DNA of 64,000 bases. It comes from Archangium sp. Lineage in GTDB: Bacteria > Myxococcota > Myxococcia > Myxococcales > Myxococcaceae. The notes under the pieces were generated by a model. It was not told where the DNA came from. It ran no database searches and saw only the letters and a program-made list of their open reading frames with translations. Within the stretch, counting starts at the first letter, position 1. Each line of letters starts with the position of its first letter. The translations under genes and the position numbers were made by a program. The DNA lies in contig JALHMW010000006.1 of NCBI GenBank assembly GCA_022843845.1, positions 62,001 through 126,000 of the forward strand. Direction: 5' to 3'. Shown here one piece after another: positions 27,506 to 39,827 of the stretch.

Positions 27506-28540
27506 ATGCGCGCGATGGTGCTGTGCGCTGGCCTCGGCACCCGCCTGAGGCCCCTGACGAACCTCTGGCCCAAGCCGGCGATGCCGTTCTACGGGCGGCC
27601 GCTCCTTCGCTACGCGTTCTCGACGATTCGGCAGCTCGGCGTCACCGAGGTCGGCATCAACACGCACCACCTGCCCGAGGTGATGGAGTCGGTCGCGCAG
27701 CTCGAGAGCAAACGGCTGGGCTTGTCGCTCACCGTCTCGCACGAGGCTGGTGAGATTCAGGGCACCGGCGGTGGCATTCGCGGCCTGAAGGACTTCTTGT
27801 CGGCCGGCACCTCGGTCGTCCTCAACGGCGACGTGCTCTTCGCTGTCGACTTGAAGCCGATCGTCGAGGCCCACGAGGCGAGCAGGGCCGACGCGACGAT
27901 GGTGTTGCTGCCGATGCCCGAGGGCGAGACGTACAACGCGGTCGAGCTCGACGAGGCGCGAACGGTGAGGCGCATCGCGGGCAAAGGGCCGGGCGGCGAG
28001 CGGCTGTCGTCGTGGCACTTCACCGGCGTGCACGTGCTGTCGCCGAAGGTGTTCGACTTCATGGCGCCGGCCGGGCCCATCGACATCAACCGCGACGTGT
28101 ATGTGCGGCTGATCGAAGCGGGTGGAACGGTGCGCGGGCACGTGGTGACGGACTCCGACGTCTACTGGTCCGACATGGGCACGCCGCAGCGCTACGCGGC
28201 GACGCACCGTGACGTGTTGTTCGGTCAGGTTCCGCTCGTGCGCTTTGGTGAGGCGTCTCCGCTCGCGGGCATGCTGCGGCACGGGCTCTCCGCCTGGGCG
28301 CACCCGACGGCGCGGCTCGGCGACGCCCGCATCTCAGGGCCGGCGTGGTTCGGAGAGAACGTGAGCCTCGGCAAGAACGTGCGCATCGGCGCGGGCGTGT
28401 CGGTCGGCAATGACGTGAAGGTCGGCGACGGCGCGCACCTGAACCGCGTGGCCGTGCTCGACGGCACCGAGGTCGAAGGCGGCAGGTTGTACGAAGACGT
28501 CATCCTCGCGCCGCGCGGCGTGCGCGTGCCGATGACCTGA
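27506..28540 (+). CDS. sugar-1-phosphate nucleotidyltransferase (MurU-like) with left-handed beta-helix tail
   Basis: A 344-residue enzyme. The N-terminal domain has the nucleotidyltransferase signature MVLCAGLGTRLRPLTNLWPKPAMP, GEIQGTGGGIRGL and VLNGDVLF. The C-terminal 80 residues carry hexapeptide repeats (ISGPAWFGENVSLGKNVRIG, then VSVGNDVKVGDGAHL) of a left-handed beta helix. Next to the AmgK-like kinase (6-base gap) it is probably MurU, which makes UDP-MurNAc from MurNAc-1-phosphate. It is much longer than classical MurU, which lacks the helix, and could instead be a general NDP-sugar pyrophosphorylase. Confidence 0.7.
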   Translation: MRAMVLCAGLGTRLRPLTNLWPKPAMPFYGRPLLRYAFSTIRQLGVTEVGINTHHLPEVMESVAQLESKRLGLSLTVSHEAGEIQGTGGGIRGLKDFLSAGTSVVLNGDVLFAVDLKPIVEAHEASRADATMVLLPMPEGETYNAVELDEARTVRRIAGKGPGGERLSSWHFTGVHVLSPKVFDFMAPAGPIDINRDVYVRLIEAGGTVRGHVVTDSDVYWSDMGTPQRYAATHRDVLFGQVPLVRFGEASPLAGMLRHGLSAWAHPTARLGDARISGPAWFGENVSLGKNVRIGAGVSVGNDVKVGDGAHLNRVAVLDGTEVEGGRLYEDVILAPRGVRVPMT

Positions 28541-28549
28541 CGTCGAAGC

Positions 28550-29314
28550 TCAGTGCCTGAAGCGCGCGAGCACGCAGGTGACGTTGTCGTTGCCACCGTT
28601 CGCGTTCGCGAGATCGATCAGCTGGCCGCAGGCCTTCTCGAGATCGGTCTGGTTCTGCAGCACCTGCTGAATCTGAGCGTCTGGCACCATGCCCGAGAGG
28701 CCGTCGGAGCAGAGCAGGAAGATGTCGCCGTCTTTCGGCTCGACGCGCGAGACGTCGACGATGACGTTGTCCTTCATGCCCAGCGCGCGAACGATCACGT
28801 TCTTGTGCGGGAAGGCTTCGATCTCTTCGGGCGTGAGCTTCTTCGCCTTCAGGTAGTCGTTGAGGAGCGAGTGATCTTCCGTGACCTGCTTGAGCACGCC
28901 CTCACGGAAGAAATAGACGCGGCTGTCACCGACGTGGGCGACGCAGACCTCGTTGTCGCGCGCGAAGTACACGCCGACGATCGTGGTGCCCATGCCCTTG
29001 TACTTGGACTCGGCGGTGGCCTTCTCGAAGATGCGCATGTTGGCCAGCTTCACGCCCGTGGCCAGCCGGTTCTCGTCGTAGTTCCGCGCCTTATCCATCT
29101 TGTAGGGCCAGGTGATGTCCTGGTCCTGGCCGGTCATGCGGAAGAACTCCTGCATCTCTTCGACGGCGATCTTCGAGGCGACCTCACCCGAGGAGTGACC
29201 GCCCATGCCGTCTGCCACCACGAAGAGGCGCTCTTCCGGAACGAGGACGTAGTTGTCCTCGTTGTGGTTGCGCTTCATTCCGACGTGGCTTTGGCCGCTG
29301 ACCTCGATGCGCAT
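28550..29314 (-). CDS. PP2C-family Ser/Thr protein phosphatase
   Basis: A 254-residue metal-dependent phosphatase with all PP2C motifs: MKRNHNEDNY near the start, VADGMGGHSSGEVAS, VAHVGDSRVYFFREG, LLCSDGLSGMV and NGGNDNVTCVLA. It presumably reverses phosphorylation by the Ser/Thr kinases in this and other parts of the genome. The frame is open upstream, but the family's conserved N-terminus begins at MRIEVSGQSHVG, so I start there. It converges on the nucleotidyltransferase gene and lies downstream of the DUF192 gene on the same strand. Confidence 0.93.
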   Translation of the reverse strand: MRIEVSGQSHVGMKRNHNEDNYVLVPEERLFVVADGMGGHSSGEVASKIAVEEMQEFFRMTGQDQDITWPYKMDKARNYDENRLATGVKLANMRIFEKATAESKYKGMGTTIVGVYFARDNEVCVAHVGDSRVYFFREGVLKQVTEDHSLLNDYLKAKKLTPEEIEAFPHKNVIVRALGMKDNVIVDVSRVEPKDGDIFLLCSDGLSGMVPDAQIQQVLQNQTDLEKACGQLIDLANANGGNDNVTCVLARFRH

Positions 29315-29381
29315 GTGTTGAGTGGGCACGTTCTGAAGCGTTGGAGAAGAAAGCAAATCGGCACCCATGCGACAAGCGCTG

Positions 29382-29744
29382 TCAGCCAGCGCGAGGGACG
29401 AAGAGGAGCCGATCCCCGGCCGCGGTTCCACTGGAAAGTGCAGTTCCGGCTGGAAGCTCGAGAACACTCCGTGCGGAAGGGTGGAACCGGCTCATGCGCC
29501 AGGGCTTGAGCGCGTGGTAGACGTCGACGACCACCCCGTCGCGATCGAGGAACAAGGCGTCGATGGCGATCTTCATGAAGAAGGTGTGGATCGAGGTGCA
29601 CGGCACGATGTGCAGACCTCGCCCCATCGGGAACTCCGTCACCCCCATCAGCCCCTTGAACCGCGTGATGAACGAGTCGGCCGCTCCGGCGTCGTCGGCC
29701 AACAGCGTGTTCCGGGTGGCGTTCTTCACCTGAAAGCGCCTCAC
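29382..29744 (-). CDS. DUF192 family protein
   Basis: A 120-residue protein matching DUF192: the N-terminal ADSFITRFKGLMGV, then MGRGLHIVPCTSIHTFFMKI and AIDALFLDRDGVVVDV. The family fold is a small beta barrel of unknown function, often with a signal peptide in other bacteria. None is present here. Start taken at the GTG that follows a TATGGT hexamer by 9 bases. The gene is divergent from trmL, whose start is only a few bases away. Confidence 0.85.
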   Translation of the reverse strand: MRRFQVKNATRNTLLADDAGAADSFITRFKGLMGVTEFPMGRGLHIVPCTSIHTFFMKIAIDALFLDRDGVVVDVYHALKPWRMSRFHPSARSVLELPAGTALSSGTAAGDRLLFVPRAG

Positions 29745-29748
29745 GTCC

Positions 29749-30234
29749 GTGCACCATAGCCCGACCCTTCCTCCGCACGAGAACCCGCTGACGCTGGTGC
29801 TCGTTTCTCCGCAGATTCCACCGAACACCGGCAACGTCGCCCGGCTGTGCGCCTGTACCGGCTGCAAGCTGGTGTTGATCGAGCCGCTCGGCTTCTCCAT
29901 CGACGACAAGCAGCTGCGCCGCGCGGGCCTCGATTACTGGGACAAGGTGTTCCTCAAGCTCTACCCCTCGTGGGAGGCGTACGTCGCCGACACGGGCTCG
30001 GTGCGCCGGTTCCTCTTCACGGGCCTCGGCGGGGCGGGTCTGTGGGAGACGCGGTTTGCGCCTGGCGACCACCTCGTCTTCGGCGCCGAGCCCACGGGGC
30101 TGCCGCAGGCCGTGCTCGATGGGGCCGACGGCAGCCGCGTCACGATTCCCATGCTCGACGACCGGCGGGGCCTCAACCTGTCGACCTCGGTCGGAATCGC
30201 CGCCTACGAGGCGTTGCGCCAGATCCATGGGTAG
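29749..30234 (+). CDS. trmL: tRNA (cytidine/uridine-34-2'-O)-methyltransferase TrmL
   Basis: A 161-residue SPOUT methyltransferase, knotted-fold type: LVLVSPQIPPNTGNVARLCA at the N-terminus, LVLIEPLGFSIDDKQLRRAG, LVFGAEPTGLPQAVL and the SAM-binding end LNLSTSVGIAAYEALRQ. TrmL methylates the wobble base of tRNA-Leu isoacceptors. The annotated GTG start gives an unusual Pro/His-rich leader. The true start may be a GTG further downstream, just before LVSPQIPPNTGN. Confidence 0.9.
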   Translation: MHHSPTLPPHENPLTLVLVSPQIPPNTGNVARLCACTGCKLVLIEPLGFSIDDKQLRRAGLDYWDKVFLKLYPSWEAYVADTGSVRRFLFTGLGGAGLWETRFAPGDHLVFGAEPTGLPQAVLDGADGSRVTIPMLDDRRGLNLSTSVGIAAYEALRQIHG

Positions 30235-30243
30235 ACTGCGCTT

Positions 30244-33200
30244 GTGCCGAACACGCAGGTAGCTGAGGCCCTCTTCGACGCGCACGCCCTCAAGGCCACT
30301 GGCGCCGTCACGTGCAGTCACCGCGGTCGTGAGACGCGCCTGTTGTTCTCGCAGGGCGACCTCGTCGACGTCGATGGCCAGTTCGGCATCGCCGCGCCGC
30401 TCCAGGGGCTGCTGCGAGACAAGCGGCTCGCGCTGAGCCAGTTCGACGCGCTGTGGGCTCGCGGCGAGGTTGGCCAGACCGACCCCGAGACGTACGAAGA
30501 GCTGGGCCTGACCGAAGGCGATGAGCGCTCGGCGCGCCTGCTCGCGTCGGTGCGAAACGTCGTCGCGACGGCTGACGGAGCCCGCTTCGAGGAGATGCCG
30601 ATCGACGGCACGGCGCAGGTGCCGGGCGCGGCCGTGGCGAGGTTGGCGTTCGAGGTCGCGTCGTCGTCGCACGAGGCGCCGTGGGTCAGGGTGAAGGACC
30701 TCTCTCGCGCTGCGGCCTTCCTGTCGGACGACGAGCGCGCGCTCGTCTCTGGGTGGACCAACTTCGTCTCTGGCGCGTCGATGCCGGCGGCGCAGCGTCC
30801 GCTGCTCGAGGTGTTGTTGCGCTCGGGCGCGCTCGACTCGGTTCCGGCTGACGAGTGGCGGAGACGGGAAGAAGAGGCGCGCATCGCCGAGGAGAAGCGC
30901 CAGGCCGACGAGGCCGCACGCATTGCTGAAGAGAAGCGTCAGGCTGAAGAGGCGGCGCGGCTCGCGGAAGAAGCACGCATTGCCGAGGAGAAGCGTCAGG
31001 CCGAAGAGGCGGCTCGACTGGCTGAAGAAGCACGCGTTGCCGAAGAGCAGCGTCAGGCCGAAGAAGCGCGTGTTGCCGAAGAGAAGCGTCAGGCCGAAGA
31101 GGCGGCGCGGCTGGCGGAAGAAGCGCGTGTTGCCGAAGAGAAGCGTCAGGCCGAAGAGGCGGCGCGGCTCGCGGAAGAAGCTCGTGTTGCCGAAGAGAAG
31201 CATCAGGCCGAGGAAGCAGCCCGGCTGGCCGAAGAAGCACGCCTTGCGGAAGAAGCGCGTGTTGCCGAGGAGAAGCGTCAGGCCGAAGACGCAGCGCGAC
31301 TCGCGGAGGAAGCACGGATCGCCGAAGAGCGACGCCGGGCGGAAGAGGCGGAGCGACTCGCGGAAGAGACTCGCGTTGCCGAGCAGCAACGTCAGGCCGC
31401 AGAGGCGGCGCGGTTGGCGGAAGAAGCACGCATCGCCGAGGAGCAACGTCAGGCCGCAGAGGCGGCGCGGTTGGCGGAAGAAGCACGCATCGCCGAGGAG
31501 CAACGTCAGGCCGCAGAGGCGGCGCGGTTGGCGGAAGAAGCGCGGATCGCGGAGGAGCAACGTCAGGCCGCAGAGGCGGCGCGGTTGGCGGAAGAAGCGC
31601 GGATCGCGGAGGAGCACCGTCAGGCCGCAGAGGCAGCGCGGTTGGCGGAAGAAGCGAGGATCGCCGAGGCGCAGCGTCAGGCGGAAGAAGCACGCATCGC
31701 CGAGGAGCAGCGTCAGGCCGCGGAGGCGGCGCGACTTCTGGAAGAGGCTCGCTTCTCCGAGTCGCAGCGCGAGGCCGCAGCTGCCGGCCGCCTCGCCGAA
31801 GAAGCGCGCCTCGCCGAAGAAGCGCGCCTCGCTGAGGAAGCACGCCTCGCCGAAGAAGCACGCCTCGCTGAGGAAGCACGCCTCGCCGAAGCAGCGCGCC
31901 TCGCTGAGGAAGCACGCCTCGCCGAAGCAGCACGCCTCGCTGAGGAAGGCCTCGCCGAAGCAGCACGCCTCGCCGAAGCAGCACGCCTCGCCGAAGAAGC
32001 GCGCCTCGCCGAAGAAGCGCGCCTCGCCGAAGAAGCGCGCCTCGCCGAAGAAGCGCGCCTCGCCGAAGAAGCACGCCTCGCCGAAGAAGCACGCCTGGCC
32101 GAGGAAGCACGCCTCGCTGAAGAAGCACGCCTCGCCGAAGAAGCGCGCCTCGCCGAAGAAGCGCGCCTCGCCGAAGCAGCGCGCCTCGTCGAAGAAGCAC
32201 GCCTCGCTGAAGAAGCACGCCTCGCCGAAGAAGCACGCCTCGCCGAAGAAGCACGCCTCGCCGAAGAAGCGCGCCTCGCCGAAGCAGCACGCCTCGCCGA
32301 AGAAGCGCGCCTCGCCGAAGCAGCGCGCCTCGCCGAAGCAGCGCGTCTCGCCGAAGCAGCGCGTCTCGCCGAAGAGCAGCGTCACGCGACGCTCCTCGCC
32401 GCCGAAGCCCGCCGCGCCGAAGACGAGCGCGAGCGCCTCGAAGAAGAGCAGCGGTTCGCGGCCCTTCAGCGCCGAGCAGAGGAAGAGGCGCGTCAGCAGG
32501 CCGAGGAGGCCCAGCGCATCGAGGCGTTCCAGCGGGCCGCCCGCGAAGAAGACAACCGTCGCCGCGAAGAAGAAGAACGTGGCGCCGCCGAGGAACAACA
32601 GGCCGCCGTTGCTGCCAGGCGCGCCGCCGTCGAGCGCGTCGCAGAGGAACAGGCGCGGCAGGCGGTCGAGGCTGCCAGGCTCGCTGAGGCGCGTCGGCTC
32701 CTGGCGGAAGAAGAGGCCAGCGAGGCCGAGGAGCGCCGCCAGGCCGAAGAGGAAGCGGAGCTGCTCGAGCGCGCCGCCGCCGCCCGTGCGAAGATGGAAG
32801 AGGCGAACCGGCTCGCACGCGTCAAAGCCGAGACCGACGCCTCCGCCGAGGCACGTCGCCGGCAGCCTGGCAGCCAGAGCGGAGTCGGCCCCTCGCCCCT
32901 CGCGCCACGCCCCATGCAAGAGGCCGTCGGCGGTGGGAACTCCGAAGACAAGGAGCTGCTGGCCCGTCACCGTCAGCAGTCCGATCTCGTTCGCCAGATG
33001 AACGAGGCGCTGGCGCGGTCGGTCAGCGAGCCTTCGTCCGCGCCAACGCCTCCCGAGCCCTCGCGTCGCGAGGAGAAGACCGACCCCGCGCTGCGGATTC
33101 CGACCCAGCCTCTTCCTCCGCCTCCCTCTCGCCCGTCTGCTCCGCGCTCCCGGGTGTTCGGCGGCGATCAGAAGGCCGACGACGGTGATCTCTGGAACAT

Positions 33201-34398
33201 GGTGCAGCCAGCCAGCACCTCGGCGCCCATCCCTGGAAACTCCGGCTCGTTCGAAGAGGCGCTCCGCCGTGTCGACAGCAGCCTCGAGGCACTCGTGGGC
33301 CGGCCAGATTCGAGCCAGCAGGCTGCCCCCGTCGAGCCGCTGCTCGAGGCTGAGCTCAGCACCACGACCCCCGTCCCCGCGCAGCAGGACGCCGACATGG
33401 ACGACCCGAGCGATCCGGCCGAGCAGGCGAAGCTCCGTCGCCAGCGCCTGCTTCGGCGCGCGATGGAGAGCCTCGGGTCGATGAGCGCTGCGCCATCGTC
33501 CTCACCGTCAGGTGTCTCTGCGCGCCCGTCTGCCCCGCCGATCAGCTCGTCTCCCTCCGGTGTCGGCGCGAGGCCGTCGAGCCCGTCCGCCCGTCCCTCG
33601 GCACCAACGTCACGGCCGTCGTCACCGCCCCCCCCTGCGCCGTCGCGGCCATCGGGTGTCGCGCCCATGCCGTCTCCTGCCGAGGAGCAGCTCGCCGCCC
33701 AAATCGAGACCCGCGCCGAAGCTGGGAAGAAGAAGGACCACTACGCCACCCTCGGCATCACGCCGCAGGCCTCACGTGATCAGGTCAAAGCCGCGTTCCT
33801 GGGGCTCGCGAAGACGTTCCACCCCGATCGGCTCCCGCCCTCGCTGCCGCACCTGAAGCAGAAGATCAGCACCGTCTTCGAGGCGATTCGCGAGGCGTAC
33901 GAGACGCTCTACGACGACAACAAGCGCACCGCGTACACCGCGACGCTCGCGGCGGCGAAGGCGAACCAGGCAGCGGGCGGCTCCCCGCAGCAGGCCTCTG
34001 ATCTGTTCAAGATGGGCGAGGTCTTCTTCAAGAAGCGCGACTACAAACAGGCCGAAGATCACTTCTCGCGCGCGCACGCCATCGACAAGGGCGCCAACTC
34101 GCTCGCGGCGCAGGCGTGGGCGATCTACATGGACCCGGCGCGCAAAGCCGAATCTGCCAACGCGCGCGCGATGATGCAGAAGGCGATCACCCTCGACGCG
34201 AAGTGCGACCGGGCCCAGTACCAGCTTGGCGTCATCGCCCGCGTCGAAGGCGACATGGATCGCGCCGAGAAACACTTCCGCGAGGCCGTGCGCGTCAACC
34301 CCCGTCACCTCGAGGCCAGCCAGGAGATCCGCCTCATCGAGATGCGCCGCAAGAAAGAGAAGGAGAGCGGCAAGAAGGGCGGCGGCATCTTCGGCTGA
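30244..34398 (+). CDS. giant helical-repeat protein with PATAN-like N-terminus, J-domain and TPRs
   Basis: A 1384-residue protein from a GTG start. Residues 1-190 resemble a DUF4388/PATAN-like module ([20 protein letters not shown]). Residues about 206-716 are one long charged helix rich in Ala, Glu and Arg, made of 19-residue repeats ([19 protein letters not shown]) and then 6-residue repeats (EEARLA), similar in composition to the TolA helix. A Pro/Ser-rich linker leads to a J-domain at about 1163-1236 ([20 protein letters not shown]) with an intact HPD (H1193), then TPR repeats at 1253-1365. The HPD implies that it can recruit an Hsp70. There is no signal peptide or membrane helix. The repeat DNA makes several other frames open, but this frame holds the domains. 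Confidence 0.85.
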   Translation: MPNTQVAEALFDAHALKATGAVTCSHRGRETRLLFSQGDLVDVDGQFGIAAPLQGLLRDKRLALSQFDALWARGEVGQTDPETYEELGLTEGDERSARLLASVRNVVATADGARFEEMPIDGTAQVPGAAVARLAFEVASSSHEAPWVRVKDLSRAAAFLSDDERALVSGWTNFVSGASMPAAQRPLLEVLLRSGALDSVPADEWRRREEEARIAEEKRQADEAARIAEEKRQAEEAARLAEEARIAEEKRQAEEAARLAEEARVAEEQRQAEEARVAEEKRQAEEAARLAEEARVAEEKRQAEEAARLAEEARVAEEKHQAEEAARLAEEARLAEEARVAEEKRQAEDAARLAEEARIAEERRRAEEAERLAEETRVAEQQRQAAEAARLAEEARIAEEQRQAAEAARLAEEARIAEEQRQAAEAARLAEEARIAEEQRQAAEAARLAEEARIAEEHRQAAEAARLAEEARIAEAQRQAEEARIAEEQRQAAEAARLLEEARFSESQREAAAAGRLAEEARLAEEARLAEEARLAEEARLAEEARLAEAARLAEEARLAEAARLAEEGLAEAARLAEAARLAEEARLAEEARLAEEARLAEEARLAEEARLAEEARLAEEARLAEEARLAEEARLAEEARLAEAARLVEEARLAEEARLAEEARLAEEARLAEEARLAEAARLAEEARLAEAARLAEAARLAEAARLAEEQRHATLLAAEARRAEDERERLEEEQRFAALQRRAEEEARQQAEEAQRIEAFQRAAREEDNRRREEEERGAAEEQQAAVAARRAAVERVAEEQARQAVEAARLAEARRLLAEEEASEAEERRQAEEEAELLERAAAARAKMEEANRLARVKAETDASAEARRRQPGSQSGVGPSPLAPRPMQEAVGGGNSEDKELLARHRQQSDLVRQMNEALARSVSEPSSAPTPPEPSRREEKTDPALRIPTQPLPPPPSRPSAPRSRVFGGDQKADDGDLWNMVQPASTSAPIPGNSGSFEEALRRVDSSLEALVGRPDSSQQAAPVEPLLEAELSTTTPVPAQQDADMDDPSDPAEQAKLRRQRLLRRAMESLGSMSAAPSSSPSGVSARPSAPPISSSPSGVGARPSSPSARPSAPTSRPSSPPPPAPSRPSGVAPMPSPAEEQLAAQIETRAEAGKKKDHYATLGITPQASRDQVKAAFLGLAKTFHPDRLPPSLPHLKQKISTVFEAIREAYETLYDDNKRTAYTATLAAAKANQAAGGSPQQASDLFKMGEVFFKKRDYKQAEDHFSRAHAIDKGANSLAAQAWAIYMDPARKAESANARAMMQKAITLDAKCDRAQYQLGVIARVEGDMDRAEKHFREAVRVNPRHLEASQEIRLIEMRRKKEKESGKKGGGIFG
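30880..31795 (+). repeat. 57-bp tandem repeats inside the helical-repeat gene
   Basis: In-frame units coding for [19 protein letters not shown] and variants. At 31400-31680 about five copies are nearly identical, which suggests recent expansion. Earlier copies encode KRQ in place of QRQ and differ more. Confidence 0.85.
31796..32378 (+). repeat. 18-bp tandem repeats inside the helical-repeat gene
   Basis: About thirty in-frame units of consensus CGCCTCGCCGAAGAAGCA, coding for RLAEEA. Some units replace GAAGAA by GAAGCA, and one has lost three bases (EEGLAEA). Copy number is likely to vary between strains and the region is prone to assembly error. Confidence 0.9.
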
Positions 34399-34432
34399 CC
34401 GCGTCAGGCCGGTTCGACGGGCCCCGCGCAGC

Positions 34433-34762
34433 TCAGTCGCGACCGAGGAACAGCATCAGCGCCTCGCGGTCGGCCTCGGGCATCGAGACGAACTCGACGC
34501 CCATGCCCGCGACCTCGCGTGCCTGAGGAAACCGGCGCACCCATGCCACCCGCGCCTGGGCCCGAATCACCCGGCCCTCGAGCACCGCGAACTCGACCGA
34601 GAGCGCCTCGCCCTGCTCCAGCAGCAGGTCACTCTTGAGGAAGGTGCCGCCTGGCGAGAGGTCGGCGCTCTCGAACATCAACTGCCCCACACCCTGCGCA
34701 TCGCGGGCGTTGAACAGCACGTTCAGGGTCTTTCGCTCGAACCGGCGCTGTTCCGCGCTCAT
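34433..34762 (-). CDS. PilZ-domain protein
   Basis: A 109-residue single PilZ domain, presumably a cyclic di-GMP sensor. It has the RxxxR motif in QRRFERKT at the N-terminus and a DxSxxG motif in ADLSPGGTF, followed by the beta-barrel strands ALSVEFAVLEGRV and ARVAWVRRF and the helix at the end. The ligand-binding residues look intact. A second ATG lies 6 bases upstream. It is divergent from the receiver-PATAN gene. Confidence 0.88.
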   Translation of the reverse strand: MSAEQRRFERKTLNVLFNARDAQGVGQLMFESADLSPGGTFLKSDLLLEQGEALSVEFAVLEGRVIRAQARVAWVRRFPQAREVAGMGVEFVSMPEADREALMLFLGRD

Positions 34763-34780
34763 GATCATGCATTGGAAACG

Positions 34781-34809
34781 TTGACACTCCCCCTTGCAAG
34801 GCCAAACAT
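34781..34809 (+). promoter_or_regulatory. promoter of the receiver-PATAN-TPR gene
   Basis: A consensus -35 TTGACA is followed after 17 bases by AAACAT, a moderate -10 (3 of 6). The GTG start lies about 40 bases downstream, with a GGGACGG Shine-Dalgarno-like site. Confidence 0.45.
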
Positions 34810-34851
34810 TCCGCGACTTTTTCCGTAGGCAGGCCGAAAGGGACGGAACCC

Positions 34852-37794
<2,943 letters not shown>

Positions 37795-37820
37795 CGCGCG
37801 CAACCTGCTAGAGCGGTCGC

Positions 37821-38840
37821 GTGCTGGTGCTGGGTATCGAGACCTCGTGTGACGAGACGGCCGCGTCGGTGGTGCGTGATGGGCGCGTCGCGCTCAGTGA
37901 CGTCATCTCGACCCAGATGGACATTCACCGGCGATGGGGCGGCGTGGTGCCTGAGCTGGCGAGCCGCAATCACGTGCTCCAGGTGATGCCCGTCATCGAC
38001 GAGGCGCTCACCCGCGCGAACGTGACGCTCTCGCAGCTCGACGGCCTCGCGGTCACCAGTGGGCCCGGGTTGCAGGGCGCGTTGTTGGTGGGGCTGCAGG
38101 TGGCGAAGGCGCTCTCGATGGCGACCGGTGTCCCGCTCGTCGGCGTGAATCACCTCGAGGGCCATCTGCTCGCGATTCGGCTCGCGCCCGACGCGCCTGA
38201 GCCTCCGTTCCTCGGGCTCTGCGTCTCCGGCGGCCACACCACGCTCTACGACGTGCAGGCGTTCGGCACGTACCAGCGGCTGGCGACGACGCGTGACGAC
38301 GCGGCCGGTGAAGCGTTCGACAAGGTGGCGCGGCTGCTCGGCCTTCCGTACCCGGGTGGGCAGCCCATCGACACGCTCGCGCAGACGGGCGACCGCACTG
38401 CCATCAAGTTCCCGCGCGCGCTCCGTGGCGACGACGTGCTCGAGTGGAGTTTTTCGGGCCTCAAGACCTCGGTGCTCAACCACGTGCAGACGCACGGCGT
38501 GCCGACGGGCCAGGCGCTGGCTGATCTCTGCGCCTCGTTTCAGGAAGCCGTCGCCGACGCGCTCACGAAGAAGATGGTGCTCGGCGCGAAGAAGGTGGGC
38601 GCGAAGACGCTCGTGCTGTGTGGCGGCGTGGCGGCGAACTCGCGGTTGCGCTCCATGGCGGAAGAGCGGGGACGGGACGCGGGGCTGACGGTCTATTTGC
38701 CGCCGAAGCGGCTGTGCACGGACAACGGCGCAATGATCGCGGTGGCAGGCTTCGAGGCGTTCAAGCGTGGTGTGCCGGCCGGCTCGTTCCTGACCGCCGA
38801 CGCCGCGTGGCGGTTGGGAGGCGCGGTGGTGCATGGCTGA
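37821..38840 (+). CDS. tsaD: tRNA N6-adenosine threonylcarbamoyltransferase TsaD
   Basis: Transfers the threonylcarbamoyl group to A37 of ANN-decoding tRNAs, in a complex with TsaB and TsaE in bacteria. The 339-residue ASKHA-fold protein has LGIETSCDETAASVV, HRRWGGVVPELASRNH, VNHLEGHLLA with the metal-binding histidines, LCVSGGHTTLYDV and LCGGVAANSRLR. The start is GTG, and a TAGAGC element precedes it. Its end overlaps rsmA by 8 bases, indicating an operon. Confidence 0.97.
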   Translation: MLVLGIETSCDETAASVVRDGRVALSDVISTQMDIHRRWGGVVPELASRNHVLQVMPVIDEALTRANVTLSQLDGLAVTSGPGLQGALLVGLQVAKALSMATGVPLVGVNHLEGHLLAIRLAPDAPEPPFLGLCVSGGHTTLYDVQAFGTYQRLATTRDDAAGEAFDKVARLLGLPYPGGQPIDTLAQTGDRTAIKFPRALRGDDVLEWSFSGLKTSVLNHVQTHGVPTGQALADLCASFQEAVADALTKKMVLGAKKVGAKTLVLCGGVAANSRLRSMAEERGRDAGLTVYLPPKRLCTDNGAMIAVAGFEAFKRGVPAGSFLTADAAWRLGGAVVHG

Positions 38841-39669
38841 CAACAGTCCCAAAGAGCTGCTCAAGCGGTACGGCCTCAAGGCGAAGGAGAGCTGGGGCCA
38901 GAACTTCCTCTCTGACGAGGTGGTGCTCTCGCGCATCGTCGACGAGGCGATGCTGGTCGAGAGCGACGTCGTCGTGGAGCTGGGGCCAGGCCTCGGCCAC
39001 CTCACGCGCGCGCTCCTCGAGACCGGCTGCACGCTGACGGCCGTGGAGCGCGATCGCGACATGGTGAAGGTGTTGACCTCGATGGAGCTGCCCGGCCTGA
39101 CGCTGGTCGAAGGCAACGCGGCCGACATCGACTTCGCGAAGGCTGCGAAGGCCGATCAGGTGATCGTCGTGGGAAACCTGCCGTACCACCTGACGAGCTC
39201 GATTCTGTTCCAGGTGCTCGACCAGGCGGACCACGTGCGCCGCGCGGTCTTCACGCTGCAGGCCGAGGTGGTGGAGCGCCTCGCCGCCGAGCCCGGAGGC
39301 CGCGACTACGGCTTGCTGAGCGTGCTGCTGAACCTGCGCTTTCACGTCGAAGAGGTGATGAAGATTCCGTCGCACTTCTTCCACCCGCCGCCGAAGGTGA
39401 ACAGCGCGGTGGTGCGGCTGTCGCGCCGTGAGAAGCCGCGGGCCGAGGTGATCAACGAGGCGCGGTTTCGCCAGCTCGTGAAGTCGAGCTTCGCCCAGCG
39501 CCGCAAGACGTTGAGCAACTCCATCGCGAGCGACAAGGCTCTGGCCGAGACGTACGAGCTCGGCGCCGCGCTGGTGACCGCGGGCATCGATGGAAAACGC
39601 CGAGCCGAGACGTTGTCGGTCGAAGAGTTCGCGGCGATCGAGCGGGCGCTCGGCCCCGTGAAGGTGTGA
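38833..39669 (+). CDS. rsmA: 16S rRNA dimethyladenosine transferase RsmA (KsgA)
   Basis: Dimethylates A1518 and A1519 in 16S rRNA late in small-subunit assembly. The 278-residue protein has GQNFLSDEVV, the SAM-binding VVELGPGLGHLTRALLE, VVGNLPYHLTSSILF (catalytic NLPY) and FFHPPPKVNSAVVRL. Length and order of motifs are normal. Translation is probably coupled to tsaD through the 8-base overlap. Confidence 0.97.
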   Translation: MADNSPKELLKRYGLKAKESWGQNFLSDEVVLSRIVDEAMLVESDVVVELGPGLGHLTRALLETGCTLTAVERDRDMVKVLTSMELPGLTLVEGNAADIDFAKAAKADQVIVVGNLPYHLTSSILFQVLDQADHVRRAVFTLQAEVVERLAAEPGGRDYGLLSVLLNLRFHVEEVMKIPSHFFHPPPKVNSAVVRLSRREKPRAEVINEARFRQLVKSSFAQRRKTLSNSIASDKALAETYELGAALVTAGIDGKRRAETLSVEEFAAIERALGPVKV

Positions 39670-39827
39670 AGCGCTGCAAAGCGCCTTTCTGCGGCAGGTG
39701 ACGCACCTGAGAACAGTGGCTGGTGTGTGCCCTTCCACCTGCAACCTCGATGGTGCCGCGCGCCTTTACATTGGCACCGGGTGACAGGCGGTTCTGCCAC
39801 GGCACCTCCGTTGCTCACGGACGCGCC

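Noticed and set aside
26354..28303. 649-codon minus-strand frame over the kinase and nucleotidyltransferase genes
   Set aside because: A shadow of GC-rich coding DNA. The residues are His/Arg/Val-rich with no domain, and the plus-strand genes are clear.
31796..32378. Possible satellite or CRISPR-like repeat
   Set aside because: Repeats are contiguous, multiples of three and in frame with the large helical protein.
29275..32970. 1231-codon minus-strand frame over the helical-repeat gene
   Set aside because: It is rich in Phe, Cys, Gly and Leu in simple order, has no recognisable domain, and arises because the repeats lack stop codons. The plus frame holds the J-domain and TPRs.
39670..39827. 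Sigma54 promoter suggested by TGGCAC at about 39771
   Set aside because: The matching GC of the -12 element is not present at the required distance.
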